The notes under the pieces are model-generated. The model saw only the letters and a program-made list of their open reading frames with translations. It had not been told where the DNA came from and did not search any database. This document shows positions 40,701 to 49,559 of a DNA stretch of 64,000 nucleotides, one piece after another. The stretch is from Saccoglossus kowalevskii. Lineage: Eukaryota; Hemichordata; Enteropneusta; Harrimaniidae. The stretch covers positions 145,156 to 209,155 of the forward strand of contig NW_003125899.1 of NCBI RefSeq assembly GCF_000003605.2, in the 5' to 3' direction. A program made the position numbers and the translations under genes. Position 1 is the first letter of the stretch; every line of letters starts with the position of its first letter.

Positions 40701-43426
40701 GACCACGCCTAGACAGGCAAATATCAATATACCCCCTGTAAGAGGACTGGAAAGAAAAGGTATATTGTGTAACCCAACAAATGTTGGCTTTTATGGCATC
40801 TGAAATAAAAAATAATAAAATATGCATATATATATATATTTAAATTACACAAATGCTCAAACTTCATTCTGTGGACTACTTGTGTGGATTGCTTGATAAA
40901 AAATACACTTTAACCTTGTTATAATGAACACCTTTATAATGAATTCCCTTATATAATGAACACATTGCATGTCTTCTGCTCATAACAAAATCTATGTATT
41001 ATGTGCTTCATTATAGTGAACAATTCACTATAACAAACTAATTGTCTGTCCCCCAAAAAGTTTATTGTAACAAGGCTACATTGTATATATCATTTATTTT
41101 TTAAAACCCTACTACTATTATAATAAAATATAAATTACTTTTTAGCAATGACCTTTTGATATTTCATATATGTACTGGAAATTAGCAATGCTAATGTTTT
41201 TTTTTCTCCAATGTTTGTGCAGTACATCCCATGTTCAGCTGTAATGCAAATATTATTGACTGGAATAGGTTTCTATGAGAATGATGTTGTTTATATTTGT
41301 AATTAACAATTACATGTACACTATTCCAAAGATATCTGAATCAGCAGCTTCTTGTCATTAATCAAAAGTTACAAAGCATTTATGTTTTTTGGTGATTCAG
41401 TATTCATCATCTTAAGGCATCATTAATTTTTTTTTATATTTACCCTCTTTCCCTGAACAAATTTGGAAGATGATTACGAGTCAGGTTCACCTCATCAAAC
41501 ACAGATACTCAAACAAGTTCCATTAAGCACTAGAAGTAGCACTGAAAAGCTTGCTAGCAATAAACAAGTTAAAAGTAAAGCTGATAACAAAGGTAAACTA
41601 GATGTGGCATGGTAGTGTGTGCAGTGGCTTGGGATATGGTGCTTTAATCAGCTTCACATTAACATCAACTATTACATTATACACTAGCATTATTTACTGT
41701 TCAATATTATATCTTATTACTAAGGTGCACATTATTCACAGTTGTGATGTTTAGTGTTAAATATCACTAGCTGATATGATAGGGTAAATATCACAATAAT
41801 CGAGTTAAACGTCATTTTATGCATGTTCAAACAGTATGTGGAGGAAATCAAATTGTGTGGCGGTACTTTTCTCCTATCTATTGCAGCAATATGATAATTT
41901 CAGATAACAATAACATAACATAATAATATCAACTGAATTTTTTTGTTTAAAAAAGATATTCATTGAAGGGTAACATTTCTGCAAATTTTGGACAACTATT
42001 TGAGGACATAACTCCTAATTTGCATCTTTCAATTCCCTTATAACCTGTGCATTATTAGCATAAAATATGATTTTTATCAAAGTGTAGTTCTCTAATTATG
42101 ATTTCTGTTATTTTGACATTTTGAGTTTCGCCTATGTGATAAAAAGATTATCACCGGATATCATTTGTTCACAGTTGATAACCGCCTTTGATTCATGGAT
42201 ATCTCACTCATATTAACCAGCTTTTCAAACAAATGATATCAGGTGATAACATGGTGTATAATTTGTATATACTTTTTCTTACTGGGTAATTATTTCTAGT
42301 GCAATATACTAATGCAAGGAGGTTGAGTATCCAAATGTCCTCATTTGCCATTCTTCATCTTCTAAATATAAGTTATCTTCAATTTTCTAATATTATCTTT
42401 AAGTGCCACCACAATTCTTCTCGCCAAAATTTTGGTGCAATATTTTTCCTATTTTTAAGTTTTATTCCATAATTTTTTTGAATTTTGATTTTGTCAATGG
42501 CCGTGGAAATTTCAATTAATCAAGATTAAAAATAATGTTTTTTAATTGCATGTTTTAGGGTATTTTTTCTTTGTTTTGTACTGCCTAATATGTTACTGAC
42601 AATGCTCCTAATTAATTTGATTTAGGAAGATATTCACTATGTTTTAAATTCAATGGTTTGTGAGGGAAAATGGTTAAATTTGCATATTCAGCAGTTTTTG
42701 ATCCAGCAAACTAAGCCAAAATAAAACCCAGTTAATACCGGTAATTACTAATTAATAATTACAACAGTGTATATTATTTCATGTTATATTTAGGTTCACT
42801 ATGTTTTCATTAAACAGGATGACGATTAGCTTATAATTAATTTATTGTTTTTTTCAGTAACTTCTGATCCCTTTCTAAATGACATCCCACCAACACCTGT
42901 AGCCACTCCCCCTGCAGTGAAATACACACCAAAAGGATCACATCAAATGTTACAAGTGTCAACATTGGATGTATCCCAAAATGCAAAGCAACCAGGTAAT
43001 ATATGTTCATCAATGTTTGTATTGAGATTGGCCCACATTTTTTACTGACATAAACTGTTTCGCTGCTAGAGGGCAGTAATTACTTTAAACCGCTTCCCTT
43101 CTGCAAGAAACTAATTTTCCCAAGTTGGTGACAATCATGGAATTTTGTATCTGTGATAATGACACAAACACTATTACCCGTTACATCATCAAATTGCAAA
43201 ATTTCCATGGGGTGAATTAAAATCAAGGGCATCAAAAGTGCTATACCTGTTTCTTTTTTGTTTGTCAGGTAACTGGGATCAAATAAATGATAAACTACGT
43301 GAAGAGCTTCAAGAACTAGATGGTGAAATAGAATACATGAAATATATGAATAAGTCTCAGACATCGACAACAACAACAACAACAAAACCAACAAATAAAC
43401 CAGTACCTAAACCAAGGAGAAGATAA
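8069..43426 (+). CDS. KIF12: KIF12-type kinesin, complete gene, 18 coding exons
   Basis: Microtubule-based ATPase motor. Splicing 18 exons (8069-8196, 10652-10729, 19924-20002, 20303-20500, 21100-21240, 21822-21957, 31041-31132, 34800-34950, 35678-35796, 35995-36099, 36398-36636, 37389-37589, 37957-38410, 38841-38998, 40593-40759, 41470-41592, 42858-42995, 43269-43426) keeps one open frame of 2865 nt, 954 residues plus TAA; every junction is GT-AG and phase-consistent. Motor domain about residues 63-405: P-loop GQTGSGKT at 145-152, switch I NEHSSRSH at 266-273, switch II DLAGSE at 304-309. The stretches [18 protein letters not shown] and [16 protein letters not shown] match the KIF12 subfamily as I know it. 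Short coiled coils follow (about 410-440 and 495-556), then a low-complexity Q/P-rich tail. Vertebrate KIF12 is much shorter (about 510-650 residues), so the tail is unusually long. KIF12 is tied to epithelial and bile-duct biology in vertebrates; its role here is inferred. No motor exon appears to be missing. Confidence 0.93.
8197..10651 (+). other. KIF12 intron 1
   Basis: AT-rich, no coding signal; a TTTTAGCTAA phrase block at 9730-9810 resembles the interior of the MITE at 14391. Confidence 0.7.
10652..10729 (+). CDS. KIF12: KIF12 exon 2
   Basis: Residues 43-68 plus a split Arg69. Ends in SIKVVVR, the first beta strand of the kinesin motor. Polypyrimidine tract and CAG acceptor upstream (TTTTACTCTTACAG); donor GTAAGT. 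Confidence 0.9.
13692..13719. repeat. (TG)n microsatellite
   Basis: Fourteen uninterrupted TG units in KIF12 intron 2. Confidence 0.95.
14391..14572. mobile_element. MITE with TACTGTA termini in KIF12 intron 2
   Basis: Starts TACTGTAAAATGATTTATTTT and ends in the inverse (TACTGTATATTACTTTATTTT on the other strand). Interior is rich in TTTTAGCTGG and TTTCGCTGG phrases that recur at 9740-9810 and 19450-19640. Confidence 0.65.
17605..17840. repeat. Degenerate AGTTAACAG short-period repeat, left block
   Basis: More than ten imperfect copies of AGTTAACAGCAGTTATCAAT-like sequence. The same motif resumes at 19838-19905, so about 2 kb of other sequence separates two blocks of one repeat. Confidence 0.7.
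17990..18640 (+). repeat. Hairpin-capped repeat (family 2) in KIF12 intron 2
   Basis: Cap hairpin 17990-18020 (CCCCGTTCGGAC / GTCCGAAAACGGG), a GT-rich tract at 18063-18086, then two long related units (about 18190-18300 and 18430-18545) sharing ATCAAGCATTTCT and AACTTGGTA-ATACATT phrases. A decayed related unit is at about 33300-33480. Confidence 0.65.
19446..19512. repeat. Perfect 22-bp inverted repeat in KIF12 intron 2
   Basis: Arms 19446-19467 and 19491-19512 (core TCACTGGGTTTTAATTTAGC) with a 23-bp loop. Related phrases follow to 19640, which ends in TTTTACAGTA, the same terminus as the MITE at 14391, so this may be part of a family member. Confidence 0.65.
19838..19905. repeat. Degenerate AGTTAACAG repeat, right block
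   Basis: CATCAGTTAACAGTTGTTAT and related copies, ending about 18 bp before the exon 3 acceptor of KIF12. Confidence 0.65.
19924..20002 (+). CDS. KIF12: KIF12 exon 3
   Basis: Residues 69-95, beginning R-VRPLNDGE, the VRP motif typical of kinesins. The acceptor lies about 20 bp downstream of a degenerate AGTTAACAG repeat. Donor GTAAGC. Confidence 0.9.
20303..20500 (+). CDS. KIF12: KIF12 exon 4 (P-loop)
   Basis: Residues 96-161, phase 0 at both ends. Carries the nucleotide-binding P-loop GQTGSGKT at residues 145-152, preceded by [16 protein letters not shown], a KIF12-like stretch. Confidence 0.96.
21003..21031. repeat. Perfect 11-bp hairpin CCACAGTCCCT
   Basis: CCACAGTCCCT, a 7-base loop, then AGGGACTGTGG. 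Related GAGGGACTGTGG phrases occur at 4093-4130, 57459, 58047 and 63187. Confidence 0.7.
21100..21240 (+). CDS. KIF12: KIF12 exon 5
   Basis: Residues 162-208, phase 0. Ends in [10 protein letters not shown], the conserved kinesin strand that precedes the loop of the next exon. Donor GTGAGA. Confidence 0.95.
21822..21957 (+). CDS. KIF12: KIF12 exon 6
   Basis: Residues 209-253 plus the first base of Gly254. Begins VKDLLNPS and contains [10 protein letters not shown], the conserved G-F/V-YVE-L motor strand. Too few codons after the last upstream ATG for it to stand out as a separate open frame, but the fit to both neighbours is exact. Confidence 0.94.
22826..23000 (+). repeat. Possible third relative of the capped repeats
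   Basis: An AT/GT microsatellite (ATACATATACATATATGTG) is followed by GATATCTTAAAAAACGCTCA and AAACCTGGTACATACC, the same kind of unit phrase as in the other arrays. Confidence 0.4.
25329..25350. repeat. Perfect 20-bp palindrome
   Basis: TGACAATACATGTATTGTCA, centred on ACATGT, in KIF12 intron 6. Confidence 0.7.
27956..28165. mobile_element. MITE, 210 bp, in KIF12 intron 6
   Basis: Terminal inverted repeats CAGTGTTTACTCTAG and CAGTGTTTTCTCCAG. The 6-bp direct repeat CATGTA abuts both ends. Interior has GGGCGAAAATCGCCC hairpin. Non-coding, so non-autonomous. Confidence 0.8.
28447..29960 (+). repeat. Hairpin-capped tandem repeat array (family 1), interrupted by a gap
   Basis: Begins with the hairpin at 28447-28478 (GACTCCCATGTGCGAAGCAC and its inverse), then a GT microsatellite (28494-28536), then degenerate units of about 130-150 bp, each with TAATTACCTAATTTGCATAA and ATGAAACTTGGTACATAGATGC-like phrases. 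The N run 28706-29330 lies inside. At least five units are visible after the gap. Confidence 0.8.
28706..29330. other. Assembly gap (N run)
   Basis: 625 undetermined bases inside the tandem array in KIF12 intron 6. No coding information is missing by comparison with the family. Confidence 0.99.
31041..31132 (+). CDS. KIF12: KIF12 exon 7 (switch I)
   Basis: Residues 254-284. Contains switch I NEHSSRSH at 266-273. Comparison with the family shows nothing is missing between exons 6 and 7, although a 9-kb intron with an assembly gap separates them. Confidence 0.95.
31133..34799 (+). other. KIF12 intron 7
   Basis: AT-rich. A decayed family 2 repeat unit at about 33300-33480 (AATGGTGGCCATTTTTGT). 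The open frame running into exon 8 from 34641 is read-through of the intron. Confidence 0.6.
34800..34950 (+). CDS. KIF12: KIF12 exon 8 (switch II)
   Basis: Residues 285-334 plus the first base of Gly335. Contains [12 protein letters not shown] (switch II, residues 299-310) and [10 protein letters not shown], the relay-helix region. Confidence 0.96.
35678..35796 (+). CDS. KIF12: KIF12 exon 9
   Basis: Residues 335-374. Contains [18 protein letters not shown], the microtubule-binding loop 12 and helix 5 segment, with the KIF12-like ADSLGG ending. Donor GTGAGT. Confidence 0.95.
35995..36099 (+). CDS. KIF12: KIF12 exon 10
   Basis: Residues 375-409, phase 0. IACVSPS through [15 protein letters not shown] is the C-terminal end of the motor and the neck-linker start. 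Confidence 0.95.
36398..36636 (+). CDS. KIF12: KIF12 exon 11 (neck coil)
   Basis: Residues 410-488 plus split Ser489. Starts [20 protein letters not shown], a neck helix of coiled-coil type, then a basic Lys-rich linker. Confidence 0.92.
37389..37589 (+). CDS. KIF12: KIF12 exon 12 (coiled coil)
   Basis: Residues 489-555 plus split Arg556. Dense Glu/Lys/Leu heptad-like sequence typical of a short dimerising coiled coil. Confidence 0.9.
37957..38410 (+). CDS. KIF12: KIF12 exon 13 (Q/P-rich tail)
   Basis: Residues 556-707, the longest exon. Low-complexity Gln/Pro tail with runs such as [13 protein letters not shown], predicted disordered. The acceptor at 37955-37956 is the one that keeps the frame; an AG two bases further on would give an early stop. 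It is GC-richer than its surroundings and so creates long spurious open frames in other phases. Confidence 0.9.
38841..38998 (+). CDS. KIF12: KIF12 exon 14
   Basis: Residues 708-759 plus split Leu760; continues the Gln-rich disordered tail (QQQQQVV). No ATG, found by frame continuity between CAG acceptor and GTAAGT donor. Confidence 0.85.
38999..40592 (+). other. KIF12 intron 14
   Basis: Very AT-rich; no repeat or coding signal recognised. Introns 8-13 are each under 800 bp and equally plain. Confidence 0.6.
40593..40759 (+). CDS. KIF12: KIF12 exon 15
   Basis: Residues 760-815 plus the first base of Asp816; polar Gln/Pro/Arg-rich tail. Acceptor TTTTTCACAG, donor GTATAT. Confidence 0.85.
40911..41078. 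mobile_element. Tc1/mariner-type MITE in KIF12 intron 15
   Basis: Ends TAACCTTGTTATAATGAAC and, inverted, TAGCCTTGTTACAATAAAC, with internal repeats of TTATAATGAACA. The CCTTGTTATAA terminus and TA at the edge are typical of pogo/Tc-mariner derived MITEs. Confidence 0.65.
41470..41592 (+). CDS. KIF12: KIF12 exon 16
   Basis: Residues 816-856 plus the first base of Val857; Ser/Lys-rich. The acceptor (TTGGAAG) has a poorer pyrimidine tract than its neighbours, so this exon may be alternatively used; it fits the phase on both sides. Confidence 0.75.
41593..42857 (+). other. KIF12 intron 16
   Basis: AT-rich; holds the inverted-repeat element at 42148 and an ACCCAGTTAATACCGG phrase near 42727 related to the 19446 repeat. 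Confidence 0.6.
42148..42249. mobile_element. Inverted-repeat element in KIF12 intron 16
   Basis: Arms TTATCACCGGATATCATTTG (42148-42167) and its near-perfect inverse at 42228-42249, loop about 60 bp. Likely a small MITE; no clear target duplication seen. Confidence 0.55.
42858..42995 (+). CDS. KIF12: KIF12 exon 17
   Basis: Residues 857-902 plus split Gly903; Pro/Thr-rich ([14 protein letters not shown]). Acceptor TTTTTTTCAG, donor GTAATA. Confidence 0.85.
43269..43426 (+). CDS. KIF12: KIF12 exon 18 (stop)
   Basis: Residues 903-954 and TAA at 43424-43426. A short acidic helix ([17 protein letters not shown]) precedes a poly-Thr run and a basic end (KPVPKPRRR). Confidence 0.88.
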
Positions 43427-44810
43427 TACTTGGTGAATTACAGTTATCGTCAACATAAGATATGTAGCCGTAATCTGTGACTTCTAATATGTTTGAAAGA
43501 ACATTGATGACAATATTTCAGGAATTTTTTGAGAATGGATATTGATATTGCAGTCAATGTGGACATATGGACACGTTTCTGAATGGACCACTGTGCACAA
43601 AATATTGTTATTTGCATGGTTTAATGTGTTCAAGGTAGCAGCAGAGAAGAAATACATTTCTAACTAAAAAAACAAATTTGTTACTTTCTTGACTGGTGTT
43701 TAGCTGTACTGTCACATAATGAGCTACAAAATAACGTTTCTTCGATTGCTTTTATTATTCGTCTTTGAATTATGATGACAAGATCAGAAATGTTTTGCAA
43801 GTGTGCTCCGATTTATGATTGAATGCATAAAAAAGAGCTTCCGGGTGCCACTCATATATTTGCTACCTTGTAAACAAAATGTAGGATTGATGAACGACCA
43901 GAAATAGCTCATCCTATGGAAAAAACTGTTTGAGCATATTTTGAATATGCATACTTTTAATCTCCAAAATGATAAAATAAAAAAAACCCAAAGTTTCAGG
44001 TGCCTCGATTACCTTAAAAATGGAAAGCCGATACAAAAGACATGTTACTTTATGTTTGCATATCAGGACTTGTATAAATATATATATATATACATATAAA
44101 CAATGAAATATTGAAAAGTGTACTTTTTATAATGTGTTGTATATACCTTGTATTTATACTGCAAAAGAATTCATACTTTGGTTTGTAAAATATTTGTAAA
44201 AAGGATTGTAAGTGCAGTTACAGAATAAATTTGACATTTTAATTTCACCAAAGTTGGTGATTTCTGATCTTTTCTTTTCTTTTACTTACTGATATTCATT
44301 TTGTGCACATTTCTGCTACATTCAGACATATCACTTTTACACATGTATTTATAACATGTTTGAAACCTTGTCATACCCTTTTTTCTCTCTCTCTGTCTGT
44401 CTTTCTTTCTATTTATCAAATTTGTTATCTCCACTGTTGATACACTGAAGGGTATGCTGTCTGTTGCCAGCATTAGTCTGTCAACTTTGTTTGAAATCAT
44501 ATTTGTATGATTCTTCAATTTTATATGGTGAATATTTTTACAATTCTAGTTTTTAAAAAATGTTTGATATTTGTGTTGTGTGTAAAGTATCGCTTTAAGA
44601 TCTGTTCATATTGTAATGATACAATTATCTATATTTTGAGAATATTTTTTGTGATTTTTTTTTTCTATTTTTTGGTACTTTTTTCTTCACATCACTTGCT
44701 GTAGTGAGTGTCCTAATTTATATATTGCTGATCTGAGATTTAGTCTTGTGAGCAACATTACCATATGAGTTACACTTCTGTAAATAAAAAGGTTTGATGA
44801 ATGCATACAT
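43427..44810 (+). other. KIF12: KIF12 3' UTR (extent inferred)
   Basis: AT-rich, no coding signal. Canonical AATAAA hexamers at 43976-43981, 44224-44229 and 44783-44788 on the plus strand; the second and third are the likelier cleavage signals. A pyrimidine-rich CT tract lies at about 44380-44410. Confidence 0.5.
44224..44229 (+). promoter_or_regulatory. Candidate poly(A) signal AATAAA of KIF12
   Basis: Canonical hexamer about 800 bp after the stop codon, followed by T-rich DNA. A second hexamer at 44783 is an alternative. Confidence 0.45.
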
Positions 44811-45189
44811 TTGTATATCATAATTATTTGTTATTTGCTGGACAATCAATTAAATAATGCACATCAGTGACTGTATTTTGCTGTCAGACTCAGAATGAGA
44901 AAGATTGATTGGCCGTGAGTTGATTTTAGTGTCATATATATAGTATTGCCTTGTATATATGGATGCATTGATTTAACTGACTGTAGTTATCTGTAGACAG
45001 CCCTCATTTACATTATTTATATATAAGGACAAATTAACTTGATATAAATGGCTTCTCTGTGATTAAGCTTTGACACGATCTGTGCTGTTACATTAATTGT
45101 GCATTTATGAATTTTCAGGGTTTTCATTTTATGGGAGGAAATAGTTATGCTGTTACCCCCAAAAAGGGTTGTGTTTTCATAACTTTCAA

Positions 45190-46930
45190 ACCTGTTCACT
45201 AATGAAGTCACTGAAAGTGGTTAAGACTCCAGGCACAGACTCTGTACATGTGTTGACTTCCTGTGCTGGTCCTGTACAGTGTATGAAAAGTGTCTCATCT
45301 TGTGAACACAATATGAACCCTACAGTATGCTGATTCAGTTGGTTCCCAAAGCCTAGAGACAGAAAGCTTGTCAGATCATGTGTAGCTTCCCATCCACAAT
45401 TTATTGGGTTGGATCCTGTACAGTCAATCTCATATGTCATTGCTTCCTCTGCTGGCCGAGAGGTATTACCCAAGCACACATACCACAACATTGACACCAA
45501 CAAATCACAATGCTGTGTAATGCACTGCATCTGCTGGTATCTGCATCCAGTCAGAAACCTAAGTTTGCTTAACACTTGATGGTTTCCCAAACCTATGCCA
45601 CATATACCAATTGTGTTCCGCATAGGGTTATGCATGCATGGAAAAAATCCATTACAGATCTGTTCGCACCTTCAGTTATTTCATGCCTTTCTTGCAGACA
45701 AAGTCAGTTTCATCAGGGGGGATTGCCGTCTGCATCAACTAATCCTATTTTCTAGTCAATTGTTCCTGGTTCCAAAAGAATAAGGGGTCTTTCCTTATGG
45801 AAAGTCCTTGTATGCAATTTACTTGGCAACAGTACACAAGAAAACCCAGCTAAATGTGGGTCTCTTGCATATACGCAGAGTACACTCAAGAAATTAGGTC
45901 TATATGCGACAGTTACTTAAGAACCAAAGGGCTTCTCACCTCCTGTGGTGTCACCCCTAAAGTCTCCTTGGCCTTGCAGGAACTGGTACCAGGACCTCCT
46001 GGGTTGGAACCCCCATAGTAGATGCCATTTACGTTTAGAATGTGTGCAGGGTTTGGGTTTTTGCCACAAGGACGAGTATTCAAATTGGGATGCTGAGAAC
46101 TGGGATCGCATTTGTGTTGCTGAGGCTGTCCGTGCTGCTCAAGTTCGGACTCACCGCGCGGTCAGTTCGGTGGACCTGGGGGTGTGAGTGAGAGGAGTGC
46201 TAGTATGAGTGGGAAGTCCTCCTGTTGATCTACCAGTACCTCGGGTACTGCGTCAACGAGTGAGGGGTCCAGCAGAAGTGGAGTTGAGTCTCCCCCTCCA
46301 TCCTGCTAGCCAGGGAGCCAGTACTAGGGACTTTTCGCAGGGCGCTGCCTCCTCTGCAGATCCCTCCCCCTTCGATGACCTGCAGGCGTTCCCAGAGGGG
46401 ACCAACTTGTTTATCAGAGGTTTGATTAGACACGTCCTTGCTCACTTTCTTAAAGTGAAGGGACCCCAGGTGGGTTTGGTGACACCTGATTCTTCGGCTC
46501 CATTCTCCAGAATGAATCTGTGAACCACGCCGTTGGGGTGAGACAGGAAGTCATCAGGCCTAGTGACCCGATGTTCATACCCCCACCCTTGATCCTGAAG
46601 CAGTCCCTCTCGATAGCATCATCACTTCTGGGATCCCAGATGGCAGGATCCAAGGTAACATCACCTGCGCAGCTCCCCTGGTCCACCAGTCCTGGGTGCA
46701 CAGATAGTGGGTATTGGTCTCCTGCGGAAGAATATAAACCTTTTTGGCTAACTCTTTTTGCTGGACCAAGCGCTATCCAATTGGTGTGGTGTCTGGTACC
46801 GGAACTGGCAGAGTTTGGTTTGGGTCTAGCGTACTTGGGCAATGCCGACCTCATCACCCTACCAGCAGTATGCTTTTACTATGGGGACAACACTGGCAAG
46901 GTAAGACACCGTTTTTACTGGTCTTAGCTA
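45190..46930. pseudogene. GC-richer decayed element, unidentified (retroelement-like)
   Basis: Distinctly GC-richer than its surroundings. It holds several overlapping open frames of 100-149 codons on both strands (for example 46209-46523 and 46520-46927 on plus, 45186-45635 on minus), in shifted frames. I do not recognise a domain. The RT fragment 2 kb downstream and nearby repeats suggest remains of one retroelement, such as its gag part; this is inference. Confidence 0.35.
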
Positions 46931-48074
46931 GGTGGTAGTCATAAGCAAAATTTGTCCCAAGATGGGACGCCCTTTATTTTGAGTTTTTTGTGTTTTGCTC
47001 AGAAACCCACTACCGTTCAGCGTCTGACTATGTATACAGTTCAAAGTAGTAATTTTGACTGACCGGAGACTATGGTGGGTAAATGAACGTATTGAATTTA
47101 GGCAGAGGGTTTTCAACCTGCCTATTCACCTAGTTCATAGCCACCATAGACTCCAGGACCCTCCCAACTATCCCACTTTCCGTAGTTATTGGCTTTAAGT
47201 CCACGTATACAGAGAAACAGGGGAGTGAATATAAAGCAAGATTGCCACTGGCCTCTTGATTTTTGTCACATTATACGCGACATGGAAGAAAATCTATAGG
47301 TCATGGGGCTTCCCCTGGCCTGGATTTCTCTCTCCTTAATTGGCTGAATTATAGATTAATGTCTAAAATATTCATTTTAACTGCCCAGAGTCTATGGTGG
47401 GTATGAGCTAGGTGAATAAGCGGGTTGAAAACCATCTGCCTAAATTTACCATTTGTTTCCAGTCAATGCACAGATCACAATTATAAAATGAATGAAAGAA
47501 AACTGCAGTTGTTACAGCTCCAATTTAGGCACAAGGACCTTGAGACATGTTTCAGTTTTTAAGAGGCATCTCACTTTAATTTAGGTCACTCGATGTGTGT
47601 CTCTTTCAAGATGCATAAACTGGTGAGAATTTAACACTGTAGACAAGTTCTTGCACAATAATTTTCAAATTAATTCAAACAAATTACAGTAGCACATTCA
47701 GATATGTCATGCTATGTTTTCTGAGGCCTACCAAAGAGAATTGTGCAGTTTAAATGAGATGCACTTTTTGTCAGCTGTCACATGATTTATGTTTTTCTAG
47801 AATTTCAAATTCTAGTATGGTATCACAACAACCTTACATGTCCCCGGGACATGAAAACGTCTTTTCATAGTGGGAAATTTAACCTGCATAAACTTGTACT
47901 TCATTGTATTTTGTCTCTTTAGTCCATAGGCTTCGTAAATTGAAGATGCATGGAACTACACTTACTGGTCTTAGCTAGGTGGTAGTCATAAGTAAAATTT
48001 GTCCCGAGATGGGACGCCCTTTATTTTGAGTACTCTTTTTGTGTTTTTCTCAGAAACCCACCACCGCTCAGCGT
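46915..48074. repeat. Direct repeat pair of about 110 bp
   Basis: 46915-47023 and 47962-48074 are close copies (shared TTACTGGTCTTAGCTAGGTG and GATGGGACGCCCTTTATTTT), 1047 bp apart. They could be terminal or split repeats of the local retroelement. Confidence 0.8.
47093..47448. repeat. Foldback between the direct repeats
   Basis: Arms of about 60 bp (47093-47157 and 47388-47448, core TTCACCTAG and CACCATAGACT) in inverted orientation with about 230 bp between. A third partial copy of the arm edge lies at 47066-47090. Confidence 0.75.
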
Positions 48075-48378
48075 TCCGAACAACCATTAACAAGAATGAT
48101 GAAAAGCAGAGAAGAGATGAGTGCAACTGGGGGCATTTGAGGATAAATATAAAACACAAATCGAGGCCTAGGCGAACTAAATTTAATTGTATTTACTATT
48201 TTGAACATATTTAAATAACAAAAGTTCTACTGACCACATGCATTACTATGTCCAAGAGATTTAATTCCACTGTTTACTATTTTATAGACATATATTCTAT
48301 GATCAAATATGCAAATAAAAATTATTAATAATATGTCTACCTCTGTATGCATGAGCTCTTGGGTTTAGTTACACCAAT

Positions 48379-48575
48379 GGATCCTGGAACCTATATGCGG
48401 GAAGTACCAGATAGATTTAAGCTATACACGAAAGGTACCCAACATAACTTGAGACCTATAGACAGGAGGTACTCGATAGATCCTAGGAACTAAATGTGGG
48501 AGGTACCAGATAGATTTGAGTTGTACGCACGAGGTAACCAACAGATCCTGGGACCTATGTGCGGGAGGTACCCGA
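48379..48575. repeat. Diverged minisatellite, units about 30 bp
   Basis: Six or so units of GATCCTGGGACCTATGTGCG then GGAGGTACCCGATA-like sequence, directly upstream of a reverse-transcriptase fragment. Confidence 0.75.
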
Positions 48576-48614
48576 TAGATTACGCAAGAAATCATAACCA
48601 AAAAGTACTCGAGA

Positions 48615-48965
48615 GATAAACAGCATATACGGAAGGGAAATTTCCATAAGGGGTTGAAACCAGTGATGGACTTGTCATCTCTGAATCAATTTGACCTACA
48701 ATCAAGCCAAACAACTACACGGTGACTCTGGACCTGAAGGACGCATACCTACATATACAAATACACCTTGTGTTTGATAAGTTTTGCAGTAGACAACACA
48801 CTGTGCCAATTCTGCGTACTTCCATTTGGTCTCTGCTCGACTCCTCTGGTGTTTACAAATATGTGCAAGATGGTGTTTTACTCCACACCAGTGGCATTTC
48901 CATCTACTTGTATACTTCATCTACATATACTATCTACTTGTACATAGTCATCTGGTTTCTTCGTT
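48615..48965 (+). pseudogene. Reverse-transcriptase fragment of a retrotransposon
   Basis: Plus-strand frames read KPVMDLSSLNQF, then after a frameshift YTVTLDLKDAYLHIQIH, then after another FCVLPFGLCSTPLVFT. These are the RT motifs 1-3 order of DIRS-like/Gypsy-like RT domains; the catalytic YxDD box is not readable. Frameshifts show decay. RT class is tentative (DIRS-like favoured by the LPFGL-S-P phrase). Confidence 0.75.
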
Positions 48966-49559
48966 GTCAGAATAATAGTACAAACCAGTGTCACTAGCAA
49001 GGTCATTAGGGATAGGGAAATCTCAGTTAGAGTTAACCCAACGTCTGCTACGATCAAAGAGAGCCTTTATATGATTTTCCTTTGTCATTGTCTTGTTCTA
49101 GTGATTTCATTTGTCACTAATTTTTATGAAACTTTTAATCCAGCATAAGTTTTTATCCTATAGACATGATCAAGTCCATAAATATAGTGGCGAGTAACAT
49201 TGGGCTCATTTACATTCTATTTTAGTGTCCCAATTAACTCCAGTTTTTAGACCTTATCACTGATAAGGATTAGCTTGATAATACCCAAGTTTTAGATTCA
49301 TCAACTCCAGTTATAGGATATATATGTGAATTAGTAGAGCTAATGGCACGAAATGGGTTATTTTATTAGGTTCACCCAATGTATATATTGGGTCTAGCGT
49401 ACTAAGAAGCCAAATAGCATTTTACCAAACATGACAGAAATATACACTACATTACAGAATTCAAAATATCTTTTCTAAATGTTCCAATCTATTTTGGATC
49501 CACCCATGGAGTAGAGGTTTCCAAAAAGAAGTCAACACTAATATTTGTGATCAAAATTA

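Noticed and set aside
48494-48600. Possible CRISPR-like array in the repeated GGTACC blocks
   Set aside because: Units are diverged, contiguous and without spacers; a minisatellite in animal DNA.
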